DNA from: Wurfbainia villosa | Lineage: Eukaryota > Streptophyta > Magnoliopsida > Zingiberales > Zingiberaceae | Length of the DNA stretch: 64,000 bases | Direction of reading: 5' to 3' | Assembly: GCA_025175895.1 (NCBI GenBank) | Contig: CM045987.1 | Coordinates: 111,899,040 to 111,963,039, forward strand | Shown here: positions 46,237 through 56,684 of the stretch, piece by piece | Position numbering within the stretch: the first letter of the stretch is position 1 | Layout of the letters: each line of letters starts with the position of its first letter | Notes under the pieces: generated by a model | Told to the model about the DNA's origin: nothing | Seen by the model: the letters and a program-made list of their open reading frames with translations, nothing else | Databases searched by the model: none | Made by a program: the position numbers and the translations under genes

Positions 46237-47304
46237 TGTTGGTGCAGTGAGGCACCGAAATCGAACCTGTGTTTTGATTATAGCAAAGACACAAAAGTTA
46301 AGTCTATTTTGTTTTCTCACGAGCTGAATCGAGTGTGCAGAAGATTGATATAGCTGGAGCTGAAGGCTAGCGACACCCGGAGGAAGCCGCGGTGGTCGGG
46401 CGATACTCGAGTTACTTCGGAGGGAGCCGAAGGAATCGAGTGGAAGGCCGGAAGCAAAAGCGACACGTAAGTATCGAGGTAAGCTCGTGTGTGCGAGAGT
46501 AAGTAAGGTCGTATCCTCTTTACGGGGATGATCTTAAGCGTAGATCCGACCAAAGACATCTTATAGATGGTCTAGGTCGAGATCGGATGGTCGACGACCA
46601 TCGAAATTATGTTTTTATTGAGCTAACTTTGACGGCGACAAGCATCGATCATTGCCCGGCGAGGACTCATTTGTCGTGTATCGATCGATTGCCAGAAGGT
46701 CATCAATCGTGATCTTGCCATCGATCGAGATGATGCTTATCACTCCACCTCAAAGCGGTTTGGTGTCCATTTGTTATTGGTTGAAGACCCACTCGAAAAG
46801 GGGCTCAAAAGCTATAAAAGGAGGGCCAAACCTAGGGTTTTAACAACAATTCTAAGTGCTCAAAAGTCTCCGTTACGCTGCAACTCTACGACAACGAAGT
46901 TCTTCCATTCCGACGTCTAGGTTTAACTTTCTTTATTATTGTACTTCGGTCTTAGTTTTTTGTCATTTATATTTCCGGAGCTTTTATCGTATACGAGGAG
47001 AGGGGGAGTGTCCCTCTACCTCAAGTTTTTTGTGGTTTCTTCTTGTATCGATTAACTCCTACCTCTAACGAGGAGGAGTTCCTTTAGTGCTTTTGCCCTC
47101 CGTACGTGGTCAAGGACCACTAGGGCCTTGGAGTAGTAGCCTTCGGCTACGAACCAAGTAAATCTCTTGTGTCTATTGTCTCCTTTACTTTTTGTTTTGC
47201 TTATCTTTCCGCTGCATATAAGTTTTCCTTTAAAACGAGTTCGTACGAGAAAAATTTTCTTTCGCTATTCACCCCCCCCTCTAGCGAACCGCATCGATCC
47301 AACA
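46237..47304 (+). mobile_element. Solo gamma LTR (1068 bp) in env-like gene
   Basis: Flanked by ccgcc at 46232-46236 and 47305-47309. Starts TGTTGGTGCAGTG, ends gatccaaca, with the terminal attcacccccccctctagcg. It matches the LTRs of C and F. A TATA-like ctataaaagg lies near 46812 and an ATCGAT-rich block at 46640-46740 stands where C has palindromes. Confidence 0.9.
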
Positions 47305-47312
47305 CCGCCTAG

Positions 47313-47453
47313 GTAAATTCTCATTCCTGATCAATGTTTGTTTGTTCCTATGATTGTATTTCACTAACCCGTGCTTGTTTTGTTGTCTTTGTCCATGCAT
47401 CATCCTTAACCTACATTGTGCATACTCGTTTTGTTGTCTCTTCACACATTTAG
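47313..47453 (+). other. Predicted intron of the env-like gene
   Basis: Donor g|gtaaattc, acceptor cacatttag; possible branch sites cactaac near 47372 and ccttaac near 47404; T-rich before the acceptor. The reading frame joins correctly across it, and no alternative acceptor tried did so. Confidence 0.55.
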
Positions 47454-48695
47454 ACTTAAGCACTTTGCTACTAAGCATACCCGGGCACCTTCGACCAACG
47501 AGGGCCCGTCAAACCCTCGACCCTCTGTCGATCCTCGATTCCCAAACTCCGCACTTGAAAGTGCTTTCAATAAAAACAAATTCCAACTTATTCCACCTAG
47601 ATCAATGGATCCCAATTTTCTTAAAGACTATTGTTTTGACATTGTTCAAATCATTCAACATTACAAACTTGAGTCTTTAGTTTTTGTGAACATCTTGTAA
47701 ATATCACTCTTCTGTCTGAAATTTTCAACAACCTACGACCGGTTGGAGATGGGCTGAGATACCGGACTCGCGTTGCTCAGCGCGATCTGGATTTCAGTCC
47801 CCAGATCTGGACCGATTTTCTCGGTTGTCTCTCTTCCGAGAATGATTTCATTTTATATCCATCTTGGAGTGAACCTCTTCCACCTCCTTTTGAGGAGATT
47901 TCTTTAGATTTCCTTCATACTACTTTCTATCATTTTCCTCGACCTTTGAACACCAATCTATTTCAATCACAAGAACTTTCTGCCTCTGACAATGTCCTTT
48001 ATAATGTCATTGCTCATTGTATTCTCCCTATAGTTACCCGTGGTTTGGCCTTGGTTCGACCTACACACTTCCTTCTCATGCATATCTTTCGTCAATACTT
48101 AGACATCAATATTGGTCTCAATACTTTCCATTGCATCACTCATTTCATAAGACCAAACAATGGGAAGGTTCATATACCTTTTGGAAATGTCCTTACTCAA
48201 TGGCTCAGCTCCGTAGGCATTGATCTCAATATAGGAGTCATTAAAGTCATGAATAGAAAATATGATCAGATGACTCGACGGAGCTTCTCCTTGGTGGGCC
48301 TGAAGGCCGACAGAGGATCCATTTTCTGGGACCCAGCACGACGGCTAGCAGTTGGCGCTCCGGCACCAAAGGATGCCGCTGTGGAAGGAGTTGCTGAGGG
48401 TGTTGCTGAGGGAGCCAATGTGGGGGAGACTGCTGCAGGCGATACTGTTATGCCAGATACATCCTTCATTGCCCGCTTCGATGCTTTTGTGGAGCGGGTA
48501 GACACACGTTTTGAGGAGCTACGCTTAGAGCATCAGGAGCTTCGCCGGGAGCATCAGGAGCTCCTCTCCCTCATGAAAGGGGTGCATCGGCAGCAGCAGG
48601 ACATCTTGGCGATTCTCCGCCCTGCTGCACCTAGACACCCACCTCACGATGGTTCGTCATCTGCACCGATGGATGCTGAGGACGACGATCGTTAG

Positions 48696-49666
48696 CTCAT
48701 TTTTTTTTAATTTTCTTTTTGGTCGTATGTACGACATAAACTCCTACTTGTGTCTTGACTTTTGATTAATGAAATGAAATTGTGTCTTTGTTTTAATTCA
48801 TTTCTATTAGTGTCTACAACTTGTTATTTGTCAAGTTTAGAAGTTGAGCATATAGTACGAAGTTATGAATATTGATACGATACAATTACACTTTTTGCGT
48901 CATAATTTTGTTATTTTGAATATCGTATCAATCCATTAATCTGATGAGCATGTTTTTCGTCTAATATTTTTCATATGCTAAATTAGTCGAATAAAATGTG
49001 TATGACGAGTTTCGTGATTTTTGGACACCCACAGAATTTTCTACGCATTTTCAAACCTTGACTGAAAAATTCAAATTTCAGATTTGTCTGATATCGATCA
49101 TTCGCCATTATTAGCCGATCATTATTATCGCGATCATGCCAAGGCCGGCAATTGACTGATGTCTATTCCAGTCGAACCGGTGATACTGTTTTGGAATAGA
49201 AAACGGTTTTCATCGGTTAAAAGGTTCAATTTTGGATATTATATGATTTCCACAGTATATACATGATAACTTGTATGGAAAGGTGGATTTTCTTGATGCA
49301 CTGGTTTAGGGGGAGCTACATCCCTTATTTCTATAATTGTTGGTGCAAGGCTAGGACTTATTTGCCTATTCTATTGCTTATGATTTGCTTCACATGTTAT
49401 TTCCACATCATGTTTGGGGAGCTTTATATGAATTTTATACCTTATTCAAGATGTGTCAATTATAATTCTTTCCTGCACTTATTGGATAATCTCTTCTCTT
49501 TTTGTTGTGTGTCAAAGGGGGAGACTGTGACTTATTGATAATCTCTTCTTTTGTTGTATGTCAAAGGGGAGAAGGGATATTTAAGTTAGAATTCATATTG
49601 AAATATGTTTATATGTATAAAGAAGACCTAACTTAAATGATTGTCAAACATCAAAAATGGGGAGAT
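48696..49666 (+). other. Element H 3' non-coding region with purine tracts
   Basis: AT-rich; a GATCG-rich block at about 49090-49180; several purine tracts (caaagggggagac near 49512, caaaggggaga near 49562, and the final aaaaatggggagat at 49653-49666). Confidence 0.7.
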
Positions 49667-50875
49667 TGTTGGTGCAACAATGCCCCAAGCATTTATATAT
49701 TTTGATGTTTGGATAATCATCTAAGTTAGGCAATGTTTTGTGATCTAATTGTAAACATGTTTTAAGTGACAGGAAAATCCAAGTATGAAGACTTGGTAAA
49801 AGACAAGTCCAAGTGTAATCTTGGCAAAGAGAAGTCAAAGGAAAGGTCTTGACAGCGTAAATCCAAGCATGTAGTCTTGGCGGCGTAAAGTCCAAGCAGT
49901 CCTTGGAAAAGAAAGACCAAAGGAAAGTCTTGGCGGCATAAGTCCAAGCATGTAGTCTTGACGGCGTAAAGTCCAAGCGTACTTTGGCAAAGAAGAAAAT
50001 CAAAGCATGACGAAACCGAAGGAAGCTTTTGAAGGCAAGCGCATGGATGGAGTCGTGGACTCAAAGAAATCTCGAGGCGCAAGGTGGAGAAGCTAGAAGG
50101 TTAAGTCTAGGCTTAGGTTATGTTTTCAAGTATGAATTAGTCATACTTGGGTGTGCCAATGATCGAACATGGTGTCCCGAATCGGCCCTTAAAATGCGTT
50201 AGAGGTCGAAGGTCGTAGCTGATCAGTTATCCGAATCGTGAGAGTCGATCAGACCCGATCGCCATGATACAAGCCGGCGATCGCCATTATTGGCAATCGC
50301 CAAAATATCGGCCGTAGCCGATCGTACGTCACGGCTATTTAGCGATCACGAACCGACATCATTGGCGATCCGATAGTCTTCCCGTTGGCGATGACGACGG
50401 CAAATCCCGCGAATCCGGCTATTCAGAAGCCGTTAGAATCGGCGACAGTCGACTGATGTAAGTCATCAGTCGACTGATAGACCTCCAACGGGAAAAAGAG
50501 GCTCTTTCCTATAAAAAGAGCCCAAGAGGAGCAAGAAGAGGCTAATGCATATATTCTGATCATTCTTCTAAGCTCCCACAAGTTTTCCAAGCTTTCTAAG
50601 TGTATTAATCTCCCTCCACCTCTCAAATCTTCATTGTCATCTTTTGTAAGAAGAGGAGGTCTTTGTAAAGAGAAAGCTTCTTAGTGGAATTGCTTGGGTT
50701 GATCCACCTTAAGGATCGCCGTGGAGTAGGAGCGTTATCTCCGAACCACGTAAAGGCCTTGTTAGCATTGTTTTTGTGTTTTTACATATATTATTTGTGC
50801 TTGCTTCTGCTAATTACTCTTGTAGAAATGAAAAGCGCTATTCACCCCCCTCTAGCTTCCAAACGATCACCAACA
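49667..50875 (+). mobile_element. Element H 3' LTR (1209 bp)
   Basis: Same length as the 5' LTR and nearly the same over 49667-50155 and 50440-50875 (mostly C/T differences). The block 50155-50440 differs heavily. TATA hairpin at 50500-50522. Confidence 0.95.
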
Positions 50876-50880
50876 AACCA

Positions 50881-51058
50881 TTCGGTTCTGAACCACGTTA
50901 TATAATTGTGTAGTGTTTGTGTTTGTGTTGTATTTGTTTTATTATTTCTATTTCCGCTGCGCTAACACGAATTGTAGACAAGCACGTAATTGAAATCCAT
51001 CACACAATCAATCGATGCTATTCACCCCCCTCCCTCTAGCTTCCAACGATTCCCTACA
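50881..51058 (+). mobile_element. Compound alpha LTR2, right part
   Basis: U5 of LTR2 after the H insertion: ttctgaaccacg, tatttccgctgcg, terminal attcacccccctccctctagc, end ccctaca. It is directly followed by the PBS of internal 2. Confidence 0.85.
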
Positions 51059-51060
51059 AG

Positions 51061-51072
51061 TGGTATCAGAGC
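51061..51072 (+). other. PBS, compound alpha internal 2
   Basis: TGGTATCAGAGC two bases after LTR2. Confidence 0.9.
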
Positions 51073-51122
51073 GAGGCCTCTCTTGAAGTTTAACAACTAA
51101 GGGAGCACGCTGGAGGGTGAAG

Positions 51123-52850
51123 ATGGAGTTGGAAGAACGACTAGGTTGGGACATCAACACACCAGTGCCCTACACCCTATACGGATGAGAAGACTTCAAT
51201 TCTTGGAAGAGAAGAATTGAAGATTTTATTATGATGAGAGATTTTGAGGAGTGGTCAATTTTGATGGATGGGTTTGTGTATCCAAAAAGACCAAAGGGTG
51301 GTTTCCTCAAGAAGAAGAAATGGAGTGAAGATCAAATCCAAGCCTTCGAGAAAAACATGAAGGTAGTAAAATTTATTTTTGATTTGATCCCTAACGATAT
51401 TGTGTGTATGTTAGGGGATTATATGGATGCTAAGGAGTTATGGAGCCAAGTGGCAAAGCTCCATGAAAACTCATCATCGGTCCAAGAAGAAGAAGAAGAA
51501 GAGGAGTGCTCACCCTCTCAAGCTTAAAAGGAAGCAAGTACATCATCATCTAAAGAGCTTGAGGATTCGGAAGTTGATAGGGAATCAACCTCTGAATCGG
51601 TGGAAGAAGAGGAGACCTCCACCTCTAGGATTGAGGGGGAGGAGATTAGGGCATCCTCAATACCGGAGCAACAAGAAGAACCATCTACATCCGGTAGAGA
51701 GGAAGAGCAAGCTCAAGAATCCACTCCGACCACCAAAACCACCCTAGTTAACTCAAACACGGTAATTCAAAATAAAAATAATATTATGTGTTTTGAGTGT
51801 AGAGAATTTGGGCATTATAAGAGTAAGTGCCCAAAGAAAGTCAAGAAGACTCCTCCGACACCAAAACCTCAAGAAAGATCAAAAGATGTCGGTGTCCCCA
51901 CTAGAAGAAGCAAAGAGCACGTCATTTGCTTCAAGTGCCAACAACCGGGACATTTTAGGAATTCATGTCCTAGGGGGAGCAAGAAAGTCAAAGAGGGAGC
52001 TACACATGTAGGGGGAGCCTCCAAGGCAAACCCTAAGGTAAAATTTATTAATGCACCTTCAATTTCTAGGGATAAGAAGCATGCTAGGAATTATTTTAAT
52101 AATCTTTCTATTTATCAAAAAGAGCATGCTATAAATAGAGAATTTTGTTTAGGAGCCAAAAATGTCTACCTTTCAAAGAAGGAGAAATTTAGGACTAATG
52201 TCTCTAGAAACGTCCTTCATAGGGAGTCTATTAGGAAAATAGGAGAACACTTAGACCTTAATCTTAAATGGACTAGAAACATGCCTAGGAAGTCCCATGC
52301 CCAAAGACCAAATCAAAATTCTAAAATTGGGAAATTAGAATTAGAGAACCAAGCCTTGAGATCAAGGCTTGAGAAATTAGAAAAGACCCTCAAGATTATG
52401 CAAAATCAATTGCAAGGGTCTAATGGTCAAAGTCAAGGGTCAATGTCTCAAAGTCAACATCTGGGACCCAAGAAACAAAAGTCAACCAAGGGCAAGAATG
52501 GTTTGGGGCACAAACCTAAGCCTAAGGTAGATTATAATAGTGTTCCATTTGATTATGGAACACAAACTAGGTCTAGGAAGACCAAGGTTACTAGGGAAGT
52601 TATCCCTAAGAGTAACCATGGTAAGTGCCTAGTGGCTAGGGTTTTGAAGAAACCTATGGTGGCCATTAAGAAGGTTACTAGGGAGGCAATCCCTAAGGCT
52701 AACCATGGCAAGACCAAAATGACCAAGGCTAACAAGCCTAAAAGGGTTATTAGGAGGATATCTAGGGAGGTTATCCCTAAGGAATACCTAATTAACCCTA
52801 GGTGCTCAAATAGGCTTTGGGTTCCTAAGAGCGTGATTGATTCACGCTAG
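51123..52850 (+). pseudogene. Compound alpha Gag 2
   Basis: Start ATG at 51123 (MELEERLGWDIN, like alpha-1). Same frame throughout, but a TGA near 51187 (Gln position in alpha-1) and a TAA near 51525 break it; open pieces 51231-51527 and 51600-52850. N-terminal gag region, acidic linker, two CCHC knuckles (about 51787 and 51926), coiled coil (about 52335-52400) and basic repeats are all kept. Its first part supplied the reference for the inversion at 34415-34505. It is otherwise close to Gag 1. Confidence 0.85.
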
Positions 52851-54348
52851 ATGGGTTTACGATGTGCCAACTTTGATTGGATGGGTAGTTAACTCAACCA
52901 TAGCAAAGTTGACATTTTTCAAGGTTATGGATACCTTGGAAATAGGTGTGATTTTAAATCCTAAAGTATTTTAGAATGTGCCAATATTATTTGAGAAGTT
53001 TGATAAATTGATCAAATTGGCACAACTTAGGGTTTAGGGTCATAGTGTGTCATTTTTTGTTTTTGGCACACTTGGGAGATAATTAGGTTTTATGGCAAAA
53101 TGAACTTATTCCCAACAAATGATAATTAATATTAAAATTTAGGTATTATATACCTTTATATCTTATTTGTCATGCTTTGATTTGTCATATGTCATGACAT
53201 GACATCATGTTTATTTTCATCATTTATATGTCATGATCATGTTTAGGATTAAGGATAAATGTCATGTATTTTTAGATTATATCTTATGCTATGACATCAT
53301 GATTATGAGCATGTGTTTACTTATATCATCTCTAATGTCATAATCATTCATGCATTTAAAATAATTTGATTGAAATCGATTTAAGGACTATGGCATGACT
53401 TGGAGTCTCATTCATAAGGGAATCAAGTAGGGTTGCCTTAGAAAAATGCATAAAACCCTAGATTAGGATGAACAAAACCCACATCTCATATCACATTGAC
53501 TTATATTTGTTTTTCATATGCCCTTAGATACATGTTAGATGCTAGGATATGAGTTAAGTTCAAGGTGCATAGTTTTTGCATCTAGATGAACTAAAACTCA
53601 TCTAAAATCATATGTGGATCATTAGGAAAGCTTGTGTACAAGTCATGTACATTGAGATCAAGAAATATGATCCAAAATAAGGTTTTGGAAATATTTTAAA
53701 ATCTTTTTGAAAAACCTTGGTGAAGTCTATCTTTTGATAGCAATCACCATTGATGAGATTGATACAAAGTGAGCCAAAACATTGAAGTTTTTCTTCACTT
53801 TTAAACTTTGTGTAAATTTCGCTATTTTATGGGGGAAATATTTTTCTAACATTTTTCACCCATTGTATTGCTTATAAGTATTATACGTATGAAGTTTCAT
53901 GATTTTTCAAAATACGTATAATTACTTATGTATTATCAAAGTTCATTTTTGCATTTTTTTATCGATCACGACTTATGGCAATGATCGATGATGGGCGATC
54001 GACTAATAATCGTAAGTAGTCATCGCTGGCTGTGATTTCAGGAAAAATAAGATTGTTTAGCCCGTGTTCAGCTATGGTAAGGGTTTCTAACCACTCTTAA
54101 CCCTAGGATATGCTTTGGAAAGCATTATAAAGGGTAACAATCCACTGGATATGGATTTGGAGAGGTGTTAGGTCGATGTATTCTATTTAAGGTGTGGAGA
54201 TTTCATTTTTGAACTTTGAACCTTCTTTTTGATGGTTTAGAGTTCCTATTGGCTTAGGGACTTCCCAAGGACATTGTTGGTGCAATGGTCAAGGGGGGTC
54301 AAGCCTTTAGGGGGAGGTATCCATCATGGGATGATGGATGGTATTTTT
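52851..54348 (+). other. Compound alpha tail 2, first part
   Basis: Colinear with the tail at 36045-37570. Here the palindrome cluster is replaced by a GATCG block (53955-54030). Interrupted by element J in a T-run. Confidence 0.7.
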
Positions 54349-56178
54349 TGTTAGTGAAAGCCCTAGAGTCAATCATGTGATGATTGTTGTATGGACTTTA
54401 TTGTATCATATTCCTATTTATAAAGGCATGGTTATTATATTTACTTGTATTAGTGTCAAATAACTAAATATAATAATGTCCTTGAGTAGTAGGTTCTTAT
54501 CTATATCAATCGATTGGTTGAATCGATAATGAGATGATATAGAGAACACTACTCTTAATCATTCCTAGTCGAGTATTAACATTCAGGGACAATGTTAATG
54601 CGTAGAGACTAGCATGTAGGTCAACAAGATGACTTGATTTCACAAGTCATGGATATGAGATATCAAGTTGACACATGGGTATGCATTGGAGAATGTATAC
54701 TGAATGACCCGCCATGAGAAAGTATCATGGATCGTTATATGAGTGTCATATACTTTCTCATGTGGCTATTAGTATGACTATTAGTCCTTAGACCTGAAGT
54801 CACCATGGTTCCCTACATAAGGAGTTGCATACTTTGGCTTCGTCAAACGTCACCCGTAAATGGGTGGACTATAAAGGCGATTACTGGGTATGTAACAAAT
54901 TATGCGGAGGGATGTGAGTGATGTAGATGAGATCTATCCCTCCTATATGACGGGGGTGACATCGATATTATTGATAGAGTAAGACCACGAAGTGCATGAC
55001 CATGCCCAAATGAGTCAATATGAGATATTGAGCTCATTTGATTAGAGTGAGTCTACTTGAGTTTACGTATTGCTTGTATAAAGGGATGACCACGGTCTAT
55101 GCCTCGATTGGTCAATCTAGATGTCAAGGATAGAGGGACATTGTCACATATTGTGAGAGTCACAATTAGTAGTCACAAAGGTGATGTTGGAGCTCAACAT
55201 TCTTGTAACCTGGGTAGCAATGATGTGTTGCTAGATACCGCTCATTGCTTATGTTCCTAAATCGGTTTAGGGACATTGCCAACGTTACAAGAACCTATAA
55301 GTCACACACATAAGAGCAATTAGATGGAGATTAGGTTCATATGATGAACCATGAGGATTAGGTTCATGGGATGAACCAAATTGGATTAAGAGTAATCCAA
55401 ATTAGACTAATTGAGTTAGACTCAAGTTGATTCAAGTATTGAATGAGTCTAATTTTGATTTGATTCATCAAATCAATTTAAATTAATGAATAAAGATTCA
55501 TTAAATTAAATTGACTTGAGTCAAGTGGTTAGATTTGATCAACCATGGAAGATTAGAGGTCAAGTTTGACCTGACTTGAGAGGGAAGATGAAAGGTCAAG
55601 TTTGACTTGACCAAATGCCATGTCATGATGATGACTTGGCATGGCCGGCCAAGGATGATGCTCCACATCATCATTGACTTTGTCAATTGGTGCCACATCA
55701 TGAGGGAGACCAAGGGTCATGGGAGTTACATGCATGCATGTAACCTCCTCTCCATGAAGTGGCCGGCCACTCCATTAGATGGGGTAATTGATTTTTGGTG
55801 GCTTAATAACTTCATCTTCAACCTTGGTGCTCTTCTCTCTCAAGCTCTACCTCTCCCAACCTCTCCTTGGCCGAAATTCCTAAAGGAGTGCTAGCACACT
55901 CTAAGGCATTTTTCTCCACCTATTTCTTGTGTGGATACCAATAGAGGAGTGTGCACTTGGCACTCTCGAGTTCCGGCGAACTTTTGGACGAGCGGGATTT
56001 GTGAAGGGCATCACATCGAGGGTAATGATCTCATCTCTTAGATATAAGGTAGATCTAGGGTTTTTTAGTAAGCACATACATATTTTATAATTTTTATACT
56101 TCGCACGGATCCGTGGCCGGGGCTTCCGAGGTTTCCGCAATGCAAAAAGCGGTTTTTGCGGCTCGGAAAAACCCAACA
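54349..56178 (+). mobile_element. Element J: 1.83-kb solo LTR of an unrecognised family
   Basis: Inserted in ggtattttt with ttttt duplicated (54344-54348, 56179-56183). Starts TGTTAGTG and ends acccaaca, the typical TG...CA ends. No internal repeats, PBS or coding region, so a solo LTR is the best call. TATAAAG at 54419, ctcggaaaa and ccgtggccgggg near the right end. It does not share the terminal ctctagc motif, so it is not Sirevirus. A long TRIM-like element is the alternative. Confidence 0.65.
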
Positions 56179-56183
56179 TTTTT

Positions 56184-56504
56184 CCTCACGAGGAGGGAAA
56201 AATGAGATTTTTAGATACCCAATTTGGAAATTGGGAGAGTGTATAGGATTGCCTCTATTGAGTGATATGGGACTTATCACTAGGAATATGGTAGGCATCC
56301 TAGGTATGTTTGACCAAGGGGGAGATTGTAAGATCTCATTGGGACATGAGACATTGACCTCCTTGGAGAGATAACCTTTTTGATGTTAGTCAAAAAGGGG
56401 GAGAAGTTAGAATTACCAATTTGACATAATTGGTAAGGGATTTGAGTTAGTGTTCTAACTCAATGTTTTGTTTGGTTTTTGTCAAACATCAAAAAGGGGG
56501 AGAT
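56184..56504 (+). other. Compound alpha tail 2, second part
   Basis: Continues the tail after element J (colinear with 37570-37902). Ends in the purine tract aaaaagggggagat (56491-56504); a further one near 56319. Confidence 0.7.
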
Positions 56505-56684
56505 TGTTGGTGCAATCAGCCCAGGTCACGATTGACCAGGACTCGAGTTTGACTCGAGTGATGTTTTGATGTTCAACAAAAACATTTGACAATATGATGT
56601 CAGGGGAAAGTCCAAGTCATGGGTACTTGGCATGGAAAGTCCAAGTGAGACACTTGGCATTTGGGAAAGTCAAGTCTTGAGTAC
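56505..56684 (+). mobile_element. Compound alpha LTR3, first 180 bp
   Basis: Starts TGTTGGTGC; matches the start of LTR1 and LTR2 including the first array units. Cut at 56684 by gamma element F, with agtac (56680-56684) as probable target copy; the rest is outside the window. Confidence 0.85.

Larger units (their letters stand above)
46229..48695 (+). pseudogene. Element H env-like gene, spliced, split by solo LTR
   Basis: This is the third gene of Sireviruses, of unproven function (envelope-like). First exon: ATG at 46229, only 11 coding bases (46229-46236 and 47310-47312, with the insert and its duplicated ccgcc removed). A donor AG|GTAAAT at 47313 and an acceptor TTAG at 47453 give a 141-bp intron, and the frame is kept into the next exon (47454 on). 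The exon then has a one-base shift near 47697 and runs to 48695. Its core (about 47945-48300) has a helical pattern like the Athila-type env-like protein. The C-terminus, with FDAFVERVDTRFEEL and repeats of LEHQEL, is a clear coiled coil. No signal peptide is visible, but the start is short. About 415 residues if whole. Splicing is a prediction. Confidence 0.65.
39169..50875 (+). mobile_element. Beta Sirevirus H, full length, nearly intact (11.7 kb)
   Basis: LTRs of 1209 bp at both ends (39169-40377, 49667-50875), target duplication aacca (39164-39168, 50876-50880), PBS, gag, protease-integrase, RT-RNase H, an env-like third gene and multiple purine tracts. A 1068-bp solo gamma LTR sits in the env-like gene. 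Outside one LTR block the LTRs are about 98% alike, so H is the youngest full element in the window. It has a few stops and one shift in pol. Confidence 0.95.

Noticed and set aside
47946..48695. A stand-alone 249-codon gene
   Set aside because: It is the 3' part of the element H env-like gene; the frame is related to the preceding exon by a one-base shift.
55500..55900. Frames near 55500-55900 as a host gene (repeated tggccggcca and taagat motifs)
   Set aside because: Within the solo LTR J; short, no recognisable domain.
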